A DNA stretch of 64,000 bases from CAVSLM01 sp963728895. GTDB taxonomy: Bacteria > Pseudomonadota > Gammaproteobacteria > JBBQDK01. Of the stretch, positions 35,761 through 44,350 are shown in pieces. The stretch spans positions 1 through 64,000 of the forward strand of contig CAVSLM010000011.1 in the NCBI GenBank assembly GCA_963728895.1. Direction: 5' to 3'. Numbering within the stretch: position 1 is the first letter of the stretch; every line of letters starts with the position of its first letter. Under the pieces are notes generated by a model. It was given only the letters and a program-made list of their open reading frames with translations, was not told where the DNA came from and did not search any database. The translations under genes and the position numbers were made by a program.

Positions 35761-36576
35761 TCATGGCGTATGCTTCATGGGTTTGACGGCCTCGATGTAG
35801 GCAGAGACGATATAGTCTTCCACGCCACTGCCCGGTACCCAGTCCTTGATAAACTCGCGCGACTCGGTTTTCGGGCTGATCAGAATACCGCTGAATCCTG
35901 CCGCTTCCAGCATGTCCTGCAATTCAGCGACAGGGACGGCGCCGGCAACGCAGCAGGCATGAAGACGGGAATCTGCTTTTGCTTCCTCCGGCAGTTCAGC
36001 CGTAGCCACCACATCGGAGATGGCCAGGCGGCCGCCCGGCCTGAGTACCCGGTAGGTCTCGTGAAACACCTGGGCCTTGTCGGGGGAGAGGTTGATAACG
36101 CAGTTGGACATGATCACATCCACGCTGCAATCGGCGACCGGCAGGTGCTCGATTTCCCCAAGGCGGAATTCCACGTTGTGGAATCCTGCCTGTTCGGCAT
36201 TGTGCCGTGCCTTGCTCATCATGGCCGGCGTCATATCCACCCCGATCACCCGGCCATGTTCACCCACCTCGCGTGCCGCGAGAAAGGCGTCGAGGCCGCC
36301 GCCGCTACCGAGGTCCAGTACCACCTCACCTGCTTGCAGACTGGCAATGGCGCGTGGATTCCCGCATCCCAGACCCATATCAGCACCAGGCGGAACAATA
36401 TGGAGGTCCTCGTCCGAGTAGCCCAAACGGGTGGAATGCAACGAGTTGATGTCGGCCGGCACCCCGCAGCAACTGTTCTCCACACCGCAGCACTCACCGG
36501 CGTTGCCGGCTTCGGCAACCTTGGCATAGCTGTCGCGGACTGACTGCCGGATGTCGTCTGCCTGCTTCTGGCCCAT
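35761..36576 (-). CDS. arsM: Arsenite S-adenosylmethionine methyltransferase
   Basis: ArsM methylates arsenite stepwise with S-adenosylmethionine, giving methylated or volatile arsenicals. From ATG 36576 (AGGAGG upstream) the protein has 271 residues. Motifs are the cysteine-rich N-terminus (ECCGVENSCCGVP), SLHSTRLGYSDEDL, the SAM-binding motif VVLDLGSGGGLDAFLAAREV, VIMSNCVINLSPDKAQVFHE, and the substrate-site Cys pair in HACCVAGAVP. The frame is open 160 residues further upstream without homology. No arsR or ars efflux gene is nearby; a small zinc-finger gene lies upstream on the same strand (214-bp gap). The codons and neighbourhood of mobile remnants suggest horizontal gain. Confidence 0.93.
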   Translation of the reverse strand: MGQKQADDIRQSVRDSYAKVAEAGNAGECCGVENSCCGVPADINSLHSTRLGYSDEDLHIVPPGADMGLGCGNPRAIASLQAGEVVLDLGSGGGLDAFLAAREVGEHGRVIGVDMTPAMMSKARHNAEQAGFHNVEFRLGEIEHLPVADCSVDVIMSNCVINLSPDKAQVFHETYRVLRPGGRLAISDVVATAELPEEAKADSRLHACCVAGAVPVAELQDMLEAAGFSGILISPKTESREFIKDWVPGSGVEDYIVSAYIEAVKPMKHTP

Positions 36577-36790
36577 CTTGCCTCCTGACGGATGCCACAA
36601 TGTCTTGCCTTCACGAGGTAGCAGTGTACTTTCAACAGAGACCCAGGGACAGACCAGGCTCGGGACACTGCTAGCGCTCTTGCGATTTTGCGTGGCGCTT
36701 GCCTCATACCCCGCGAGCGCGGCACGAGAAACCGTCAAGAGGCTGCCATCGGTCGATACGGAGGAGCGCATCAGACTCAAGAAGAATATC

Positions 36791-37057
36791 TCAACGAAGC
36801 TGACTGTCCTTGCTGCCACGCCTGTTGTATGGGCTGTACGTTGTTTGCTGCTCGTCGAGCTCGCCCTGGCAGGTGACGCATAAACGGACGCCCTTGAGCG
36901 CCTGTCGGCGCGCCTCGGGAATTTCGGTACCGCATTCCGCGCAGTGCACCAGGCTTTCGCCTTCCGGAAGCCGCTCGCGGATGCGCCGCAGTGCATCTTC
37001 GACCGTGTCGTCGATCTGTTCCTGTACCGCACCCTCTTTCGCCCAACCGCTCGCCAT
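36791..37057 (-). CDS. DksA/TraR-type C4 zinc-finger protein (YbiI-like)
   Basis: This 88-residue protein begins MASGWAKEGAVQEQIDDTVE and carries the four-Cys zinc finger (HCAECGTEIPEARRQALKGV, then RLCVTCQGELD) of the DksA/TraR family. It lacks the long coiled-coil arm with the acidic tip of DksA, so it matches the small YbiI-like subfamily whose role is unclear. GGAGG precedes ATG 37057 by eight bases. A 295-bp gap to the right contains one copy of the GGGGTCAGACTCGATTGATC repeat (37,151-37,178) and nothing else recognised. Confidence 0.85.
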   Translation of the reverse strand: MASGWAKEGAVQEQIDDTVEDALRRIRERLPEGESLVHCAECGTEIPEARRQALKGVRLCVTCQGELDEQQTTYSPYNRRGSKDSQLR

Positions 37058-37352
37058 AACGACACCTCCTTCGGAGTGCGCGTCAGCGACTTCCCGTTTC
37101 GTGCGCGAACCGCATGAGTCGATTATTGTCCCTGAAGGAGCCCGGTGCTAGTTCAATGGGGTCAGACTCGATTGATCGCGTTGGACGCGTTGCCGCCATC
37201 GAGTTGGGGAGGCAGGAAGCGCTTGGCTGGATTACGATCGGTGTATCTCGCATTAGGAGAAGGTCAGGAAGAACCGCGAGCCCGGTATCGAAGGTTCTTG
37301 CTTTCGGAAATACCGGCGTGAAAGTGGACGCCCACGACAAGAGGGCACGGCC

Positions 37353-38687
37353 ATGAAGATCACCTACACGACGCGCGCCGTGGCGGTCCTGGCGGCGGCC
37401 ATGCTACCTACTGCGGCGGCGCCGGCGGACAGTAGCGTCGGCGATGAAGTTCCCTTGCCCGCGGATGCCAACGTCGGGGACGTGGTCCCGGAGCCGGCGG
37501 CTAAGGCCGTGATCCCGCAGCACGGCTGGCTTGCCGGCGACTACCTGACCGGCGACTGGGGCGGCAGGCGGAGCGAGCTGGCCGAGCAGGGCTACACCTT
37601 CTACGCCTTCTTCAACGGCATCGTCGCCGGCAACGTCAGCGGCGGCAGACGGTCGGGGACTGCGCTCGCCACGGACCTCTTTGCCGGCGTGACCATCGAC
37701 CTGGAGAAGACGCTGGGCTGGACCGGCTGGACCTTCAATCTCAGCGGCATCGACCGTGCCGGCACGAGCGTCGATCAGGACGTGGGCAGCATCTACAGCG
37801 TCATGCAGCTGGTCGGTGGTCAGACCTATTTTCTCTACAACGTCAGCCTGGAAAAGACGTGGGGGAACGGCAAGTACGCCTTCAAGTTCGGGCGTATCAC
37901 CGCCACCGACGACTTCGCCGGCTCGCCCTTCTACGGCTACTACCTCTCCAACAGTATCGACGGTCAGATCCGCGCCGTGCTGCTCGACGGCGTGATGACC
38001 TCCTACCCCTACCCGGTGTGGGGCGCCCGCTTCCAGTACACGCCGAACGAGGGCTTCCGGGCCAAGCTCGGCGTCTACCAGCTCACGAAGAAGATGTGGG
38101 ATCCGGACCTGCACGGGACCGACTTCGCGATCCGCTCGAGCGACGGCGTTTCGGTCATGGGCCAGCTGGAATGGAGCTGGAAGACCGCCGGCAGACCCGG
38201 ACACTTCAACCTCGGTCTGAACGCCGTCTCCTTCGCCATGGACGACTTCAACAGCGACAGCACGACCGATCCGTTCTTCCGCTATTACGCCCAGGCCGAC
38301 CAGCAGGTCACCCAAGCGAGCGAGGGCTCGAACCGCGGGTTCTATCTCTTCGGGACCCTGGCCTACACGGATCAGCAGCGGCCGGCGCTGGTCCCCTTCC
38401 AGGTCAGCCTGGGTGCCCAGTACGTCGGGCCCTTCGCCAGCCGCCGCCAGGACCGCCTGATCTTCGGCACGACCTACGGCAGCCTCTCCGAGGACTACGC
38501 CGCCGAGCAGCTGGCCCTGGGCAACGGCAACCCGGACTTCGAATGGATCTTCGAGCTGGGCTACCGCATCCAACTCACCAAATTCATCTATACCCAGCCT
38601 GACATCCAATACGTGCATCAGCCAGGCGGCACCGGGGATATCCCGGACGCAACCGTCATCGGGATGCAGTTCGGCGTCTCGCTCTAG
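37353..38687 (+). CDS. OprB-family carbohydrate-selective porin
   Basis: This 444-residue outer-membrane beta-barrel has a Sec signal peptide (MKITYTTRAVAVLAAAMLPTAAAPA, cleavage about residue 25) and the OprB hallmark DYLTGDWGGRRSELAEQGYT near residues 64-83. Alternating strands run to the C-terminus, which ends in aromatic/hydrophobic-type residues (GMQFGVSL). OprB proteins admit sugars. Being 36 bases before the fructose phosphotransferase gene, it most likely delivers fructose or a related sugar to the periplasm. ATG 37353 follows a weak ribosome site. Confidence 0.9.
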   Translation: MKITYTTRAVAVLAAAMLPTAAAPADSSVGDEVPLPADANVGDVVPEPAAKAVIPQHGWLAGDYLTGDWGGRRSELAEQGYTFYAFFNGIVAGNVSGGRRSGTALATDLFAGVTIDLEKTLGWTGWTFNLSGIDRAGTSVDQDVGSIYSVMQLVGGQTYFLYNVSLEKTWGNGKYAFKFGRITATDDFAGSPFYGYYLSNSIDGQIRAVLLDGVMTSYPYPVWGARFQYTPNEGFRAKLGVYQLTKKMWDPDLHGTDFAIRSSDGVSVMGQLEWSWKTAGRPGHFNLGLNAVSFAMDDFNSDSTTDPFFRYYAQADQQVTQASEGSNRGFYLFGTLAYTDQQRPALVPFQVSLGAQYVGPFASRRQDRLIFGTTYGSLSEDYAAEQLALGNGNPDFEWIFELGYRIQLTKFIYTQPDIQYVHQPGGTGDIPDATVIGMQFGVSL

Positions 38688-38723
38688 CGTGGCCCACGCA
38701 AACCTACCAAAAGGAGGGACGGC

Positions 38724-41199
38724 ATGATTTCAATGGATCCAACGGCGGTGCGCCTGGGTGCCAGGGCCGCGGACAAGACCGATGCCATCCGCCAGGTGGG
38801 CCAGATCCTGGTCGATGCCGGGTTCATCGAGCCCGGTTACGTGGGGAGCCTGCTGGCACGCGAGCGCGTGGCCAACACCTTCCTCGGCAACGGCATCGCC
38901 ATCCCGCACGGGGTGCCCAAGGACCGCGGCCTCATCAAGACGACCGGCGTCGCCGTGCTGCAGGTGCCGGACGGCGTGGAGTGGAACCCCGGTGACCGCG
39001 TCCACCTGGTGATCGGCATCGCCGCCAGGTCCGACGAGCACCTGCAGATCCTGGCCAACCTGACCGACGTGCTTGGCGACTCGGCCGAGGCGGCCCGGCT
39101 GGCCCATACCGCCGACCCGGCGGACATCGCGCGGCGCCTCTCCGCAGGCTCCGCCCCAATCGCCGCGGCGCAAGAGTCGCTGCCGGAAGACCTGCCGAAT
39201 CACTTCGACATCGTCATCTCGAGCCCCCACGGCCTGCACGCGCGGCCGGCCACCGCGCTGGTGGATGTCGCCAAGGGGTTTGCCGCGACCATCCGCATCC
39301 GCAACGGCAACCGCGCCGGTGACGGCAAAAGCCTCATCGCCGTTCTGAACCTGGGGGTCGAATCGGGCACGACCATCCGCGTCATGGCCGAGGGCCCGGA
39401 CGCCGCGGAGGCGCTGGCGGCACTGCGGGAGGCCATTGAGCGCGGGCTGGAGGAGCCGGAGGAGACGCCTGCGGCCGAGGCCATGCCCGAGGCGGAGCGG
39501 ATCGCCTGGGAAGGTCCGACGCTCGCCGGTGTCGCCGCATCGCCCGGCATGGCCGAGGGACCCGTGTGGCAATTCCAGCGCGGCAAGATCGTCGTCGCCG
39601 CCACGGCCCGGGACCCCGCCGCCGAGCTGACGCGCCTCGAGCGCGCCGTCGAGAGTGCCAAGCGCGAGCTGGCCGAGCTGTACGAGGAGGTCAAGGCCAA
39701 GTCCGGGGCGGGGAGGGCGGCGATCTTCAAGGCCCATGCGGAGTTTCTCGACGATCGCGGACTGCTGGATGGCGCCGAGCACCTGATCCGCACCGACGCC
39801 CGCAGTGCCGGCTGCGCCTGGGAGCGCAGCTACCTGGAGCAGGCCAAGTCCCTGGCCGCGCAGAAGGATGCACTGCTGGCCGCGCGTGCCACGGACCTGC
39901 GCGACGTCGGGCGCCGCGTCCTGCGCCTGCTGGCCGAGCGCATCGAGGAGGTCCCCAAGCTGCCGGACACGCCAGTCATCCTGATCGCCGACGACCTGAG
40001 CCCGTCGGACACGGCGAGGCTCGACCCGGCCCTGGCGCTCGGGATCTGCACCGCGGCCGGCGGCCCGACCTCCCATACCGCCATCATCGCGCGCTCGCTG
40101 GGGATCCCCGCCGTGGTCGGCGCCGGTGACTCCCTGCTCGACCTCGCCGACGGCACGGCCGGTGGTGCTGGACGGCAACAGCGGGACCCTGGTATTGGCG
40201 CCGACGGAGGCAGACCGCGCCGCCGCGGAACGCGTGCGGGCGGATCTGGCCGAGCGGCGCGAGGCCGAGCGGCGCGCCTGCTACCAGCCCGCCATCATGA
40301 CGGACGGCGCCCGCATCGAGGTGGTCGCCAACATCGCCGCACCGGCGGAGGCGGCCAGGGCGGTGGAGGCGGGCGGGGAGGGTGTCGGGCTGCTGCGCAC
40401 CGAGTTCCTGTTCCTCGGCCGCGACCAGGCCCCGACCGAGGACGAGCAGGCCGCCGCCTATAGCGAGATGGTCCGCGCCCTGAACGGGCTGCCCATCATC
40501 ATCCGCACCCTCGACATCGGTGGCGACAAGGCGGTGCCGTACATGGCCATGCCGGCCGAGGAGAACCCCTTCCTGGGCGAGCGCGGCATCCGCCTGTGCC
40601 TCAACCGGCCGGAGCTTTTCCGCACCCAGCTGCGGGCCATCTTCCGTGCCGCCGCCCTGGGCCCGGTCCGCATCATGTTCCCCATGATCGCGACCCTGGA
40701 GGATCTGGTGCGGGCCAAGGCGCTCACCGAGGAGGTGCGCAAGGCGCTGGGGGCCGAGCCGGTGGAGATCGGCATCATGATCGAGGTCCCGTCCGCGGTG
40801 ATGATGGCCGAGGAGCTGGCCGCGCAGGTGGACTTCTTCTCGGTCGGCTCCAACGACCTGACCCAGTACACCCTGGCGGTGGACCGCATGCACCCCGTGC
40901 TCTCGCGCCAGGCCGACGGGCTGCACCCGGCGGTGCTGCGCATGATCGATCGCACCGTGCGTGCAGCGGACAAGGCGGGCAAGTGGGTCGGCGTCTGCGG
41001 CGGCATCGCCGGCGATCCGCTGGGCGTGGTCCTGCTCACCGGGCTGGGTGTGCGCGAGCTGTCGGTGAGCATCCCGAGCATCGCGGCGGTGAAGGCCCAG
41101 ATCCGGGGCCTCAGCATGGAGCGCGCCCGCGCACTTGCCAAGCGCGCGCTGGCCTGCAGCAGTGCGGCGCAGGTCCGGCGTCTGCGGACCGAGGGATGA
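38724..41199 (+). CDS. fruB: Fructose PTS multiphosphoryl transfer protein EIIA-HPr-EI (frame break near 40,158)
   Basis: This fusion passes phosphate from phosphoenolpyruvate to the fructose permease. Its domains are EIIA-Fru (residues 1-145; His62 in GIAIPHGVP), HPr (about 157-245; His172 in GLHARPA) and enzyme I (about 265-825; phosphorylated His near 451 in GGPTSHTAII, with PEP-binding GGDKAVPYMAMPAEENPFLG and PSVGSNDLTQY-like FSVGSNDLTQYTLAVDRMHP). At 40,157-40,160 one extra base (ACGGCCGG where ACGCCGG would keep frame) moves the reading frame; the downstream part is open to 41,199. Merged length is about 824 residues, normal for the family. ATG 38724 has AAGGAGG upstream. It leads the fru operon; a shift here would cut off most of EI if real. 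Confidence 0.9.
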
Positions 41200-41209
41200 G
41201 GGGCGAGCC

Positions 41210-42159
41210 ATGGATACGCGCATCGCCACTCTGAGCCTCAACCCCGCCATCGACCAGACTGCGCGGGTGCCGGGCTTCACCGCCGGACGGGTCAACCGGG
41301 TCGACTGGGAGCAGGCGGACGCCGGTGGCAAGGGGGTGAACGTCGCCTCCTTCCTGGCCGACGCCGGTTTCCCCGTGGTGGCCACCGGGCTGCTCGGCAG
41401 CGGCAACGCCGAGCCCTTCGTGGAGCTGTTCGCGCGCAAGGGCATCGCCGACCGCTTCGTGCGCCTCCCGGGCCGGACCCGGGTCAACGTCAAGATCGTC
41501 GACCCGGTCCTCGACCAGGTCACCGACATCAACTTCCCCGGCCTCGCGCCCCGGCCGGAGGACCTGGCGACCCTGATCGAGACCATCGACGGGCTGTGCG
41601 GCGACACGGACTGGTTCGTGCTGTCCGGCAGCGTCCCGGCCGGGGTGCCGGCGGCCATCTACGCCGACCTCGTCCGGCGGCTCAAGGACAATGCGGCAGG
41701 ACGGTGGTCCTCGACGCCAGCGGGGCACCCTTCGCTGCGGCCGTCTCCTGCGGTCCGGACATCGTCAAGCCCAACATCGACGAACTCGGCGAGCTGGTCG
41801 GCCGGACACTGGCGGGGCCTGGGGAGATCGTCGCCGCGGCCCGGGCCCTGATCGAGAACGGCGTAGGACTGGTGGCAGTCTCCATGGGGGCGGACGGGGC
41901 CCTGTTCGTGGAGCGCGACGCCGCCGTCCTGGCGACGCCGCCGTCCATCGAGGTCAAGAGCACCGTGGGGGCCGGCGACGCGATGGTGGCCGGCATCGTG
42001 GCCGGCACCCTGCGCCGGCTGGACCTCACAGAGCGCGCCCGGCTCGCCACCGGTTTCTCGCTCGGCGCCCTGGGCGAGGTCGGACCTCACCTGCCAGGCC
42101 AGGCGGTCATCGCATCCCTCGCGGCGCGCGTCCGGGTGACGGCGCTCGGCCACCACTGA
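41210..42159 (+). CDS. fruK: 1-phosphofructokinase FruK (frame break near 41,695)
   Basis: FruK converts fructose 1-phosphate, the product of the PTS, to fructose 1,6-bisphosphate. PfkB-family features are TLSLNPAIDQTARVPGFTAG, the ADAGGKGVNVASFLADAG motif, DWFVLSGSVPAGV, and the C-terminal GAGD anion hole (STVGAGDAMVAGIVAG). The first 160 codons lie in one frame, but after KDNAA the reading frame shifts by one base (near 41,695) and continues from TVVLDASGAPF. Merged length is about 316 residues, normal for FruK. It starts 10 bases after fruB and ends 14 bases before fruA. Confidence 0.88.
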
Positions 42160-42173
42160 TTTCGGAGAAGGAA

Positions 42174-43943
42174 ATGGCAAGACTCATCGCAGTCACCTCC
42201 TGCCCCACGGGCATCGCCCACAGCCTGATGGCGGCGGAGGCGATCAAGAAGACCGCGGAGCTGATGGGCCACGAGATCCAGGTCGAGGTTCACGGTGCCG
42301 AGGGCACCACCAATCCGCTGTCCGAGGAGACCGTCGCCGCCGCAGACGCGCTGCTGATCGCGGCGGACATCCATGTCGAGACCGAGCCCTTCGGGGACAC
42401 GCCGACGCTGACGGTCTCCACCAGCCGCGCCATTCGCGACACCCGGAAGGTGCTCGACGAACTGCTGGCCCTGGTGCCCGGGCTGGCCACTCCGACACCC
42501 GCGCCGGCCTCGACGGAAGCACCGCCCGCCGGCAGCCGGCGCATCGTCGCCATCACGGCCTGCCCGACCGGCATCGCCCACACCTTCATGGCGGCGGACG
42601 CCCTGAAGAAAGCGGCTGCGGCCGCCGGCGACGAGATCCGCGTCGAGACCCAGGGCTCGGTCGGCGCCAAGAACCAGCTGAGCGCGGAGCAGATCGCCGC
42701 GGCGGACCTGGTGGTCATCGCGGCCGACACCCATGTCGATCCGAGCCGCTTTGCCGGCAAGCGGGTGTACACGACTTCGGTAGGCGCAGCGGTCAAGGGT
42801 GCCGCGGACGTCATCGCCAGGGCCAAGGCCGAGGCGATCCTGCAGACGGCCACCGGGCCGGCCGCGGCCTCCGCCGAGAAGACCGGGAAACGCAAGATCG
42901 AAGGGCCCTACAAGCACCTGCTGACCGGGGTGTCCTACATGCTCCCCATCGTGGTGGCGGGCGGACTGTGCATCGCACTGTCCTTCGTGTTCGGCATCGA
43001 GGCGTTCAAGGAGAAGGGCACCCTGGCGGCAGCCCTGATGGACATCGGAGCCGGTGCGGCGTTCAAGCTGATGGTCCCGATCCTGTCGGGCTACATCGCC
43101 TATTCCATCGCCGACCGTCCGGGTCTGACCCCAGGACTGATCGGCGGCATGCTGGCGGTGAACCTCTCGGCGGGGTTCCTCGGCGGCATCGTCTCCGGCT
43201 TCCTTGCCGGGTACATCGCGCTATGGATCCGCGACCGGGTGCGGGTGCCCCAGCACTTCGAGGGCCTCAAGCCGGTCCTGATCATCCCGCTGCTGTCGAC
43301 CCTTGCCGTGGGGCTGCTGATGATCTACGTGGTGGGGGCGCCGGTAAAGGCGATCATGGACAGCCTGACCCAGTTCCTCCAGGGCATGAGCTCCACCAAC
43401 GCCGTGTTCCTCGGCCTGATCCTCGGAGCCATGATGGCGGTGGACATGGGCGGTCCCGTGAACAAGGCCGCATACACCTTTGCGGTCGGGCTCCTGACCA
43501 GCGACGCCTACCTGCCGATGGCGGCGGTGATGGCGGCAGGCATGACGCCTCCGCTGGGCATCGCCGTGGCCACGCTCATCGGCGGTAACCGCTTCACCCA
43601 GGCCGAGCGCGAGGCCGGCAAGGCCGCCGGCGTGCTCGGGCTCTCGTTCATCACCGAGGGGGCCATCCCGTTTGCCGCCAAGGACCCGCTGCGGGTGATC
43701 CCGTCACTGATCCTCGGATCGGCCGTCGCCGGGGCACTGTCCATGTACTTCGGGGTTGGACTGCGCGCGCCCCACGGTGGCGTCTTCGTGCTCGCCATCC
43801 CCAACGCGGTGAGCCATCTCGGCTGGTACGCCCTGGCGATCGTCGCCGGCAGCGCGGTAACCACGGTCGCCCTGCTGGTCTTGAAGCCCTCGCTGGAGGA
43901 GTCGAAGCCTGCGCCTGCCGTGCGCCTGGCGACCACCAAGTGA
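42174..43943 (+). CDS. fruA: Fructose-specific PTS permease, EIIBBC
   Basis: This 589-residue inner-membrane permease transports fructose and phosphorylates it at carbon 1. It has two tandem EIIB domains, each with the PTS motif CPTG (VTSCPTGIAHSLMAAE near residue 9 and ITACPTGIAHTFMAAD near 127), then the EIIC membrane domain with about nine helices (LTGVSYMLPIVVAGGLCIAL, NKAAYTFAVGLL, GLSFITEGAIPFAAKDP). Cys in the second EIIB is the probable phosphorylated residue. GGAGAAGGAA precedes ATG 42174. Together with the porin, fruB and fruK this is a self-sufficient fructose system. Confidence 0.95.
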   Translation: MARLIAVTSCPTGIAHSLMAAEAIKKTAELMGHEIQVEVHGAEGTTNPLSEETVAAADALLIAADIHVETEPFGDTPTLTVSTSRAIRDTRKVLDELLALVPGLATPTPAPASTEAPPAGSRRIVAITACPTGIAHTFMAADALKKAAAAAGDEIRVETQGSVGAKNQLSAEQIAAADLVVIAADTHVDPSRFAGKRVYTTSVGAAVKGAADVIARAKAEAILQTATGPAAASAEKTGKRKIEGPYKHLLTGVSYMLPIVVAGGLCIALSFVFGIEAFKEKGTLAAALMDIGAGAAFKLMVPILSGYIAYSIADRPGLTPGLIGGMLAVNLSAGFLGGIVSGFLAGYIALWIRDRVRVPQHFEGLKPVLIIPLLSTLAVGLLMIYVVGAPVKAIMDSLTQFLQGMSSTNAVFLGLILGAMMAVDMGGPVNKAAYTFAVGLLTSDAYLPMAAVMAAGMTPPLGIAVATLIGGNRFTQAEREAGKAAGVLGLSFITEGAIPFAAKDPLRVIPSLILGSAVAGALSMYFGVGLRAPHGGVFVLAIPNAVSHLGWYALAIVAGSAVTTVALLVLKPSLEESKPAPAVRLATTK

Positions 43944-44350
43944 GGCTGCACATCAATGGGGTCCACAGCGTGGCGCCAGCAATCGCGATGGGATTGGCGC
44001 TCGTAGCCGCTCCGTATTTCGTCCGACTCTGAATGGGCAGCGGCGCGCTCCCCCGGTTCCTGGCCCGGCCTCGCTCGCCGGGCAACCTGCGGATCAAGGG
44101 GTCGGAGCGACCCCTTGATCCGTCTTGCTGATCTCCGGTTGTGCCTGAACGCTAGTGTAGTGGCGCACTCTTGACGAGACATTTGAGCCTGCACATGGAG
44201 GTAGGGCGGATAAGCGCAGCGCATCCGCCATTCATGATCGGCCGGCGTCATGAGTGCACGAAGCCGTTTCGCTCCGGACCTGGAGCGCTCGCGATATCCT
44301 GCAGAAGGTCATTCGCGCCAATCGCCGCTTGGGTTCCAACTGGTCAATGT
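43944..44350. other. Gap between fruA and the metallopeptidase
   Basis: No supported gene. Contains a perfect hairpin at 44,091-44,121, described separately, and a segment GGTAGGGCGGATAAGCGCAG followed by CGCATCCGCC (about 44,203-44,234), a palindrome-like repeat found scattered in many proteobacterial genomes. Confidence 0.6.
44091..44121. terminator. Perfect 14-bp hairpin downstream of fruA
   Basis: GGATCAAGGGGTCG and its exact inverse CGACCCCTTGATCC enclose a three-base loop (GAG). It lies about 150 bases after the fruA stop and lacks a T-run, so it may be a bidirectional stem that protects or ends transcripts rather than a classical terminator. Confidence 0.5.
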
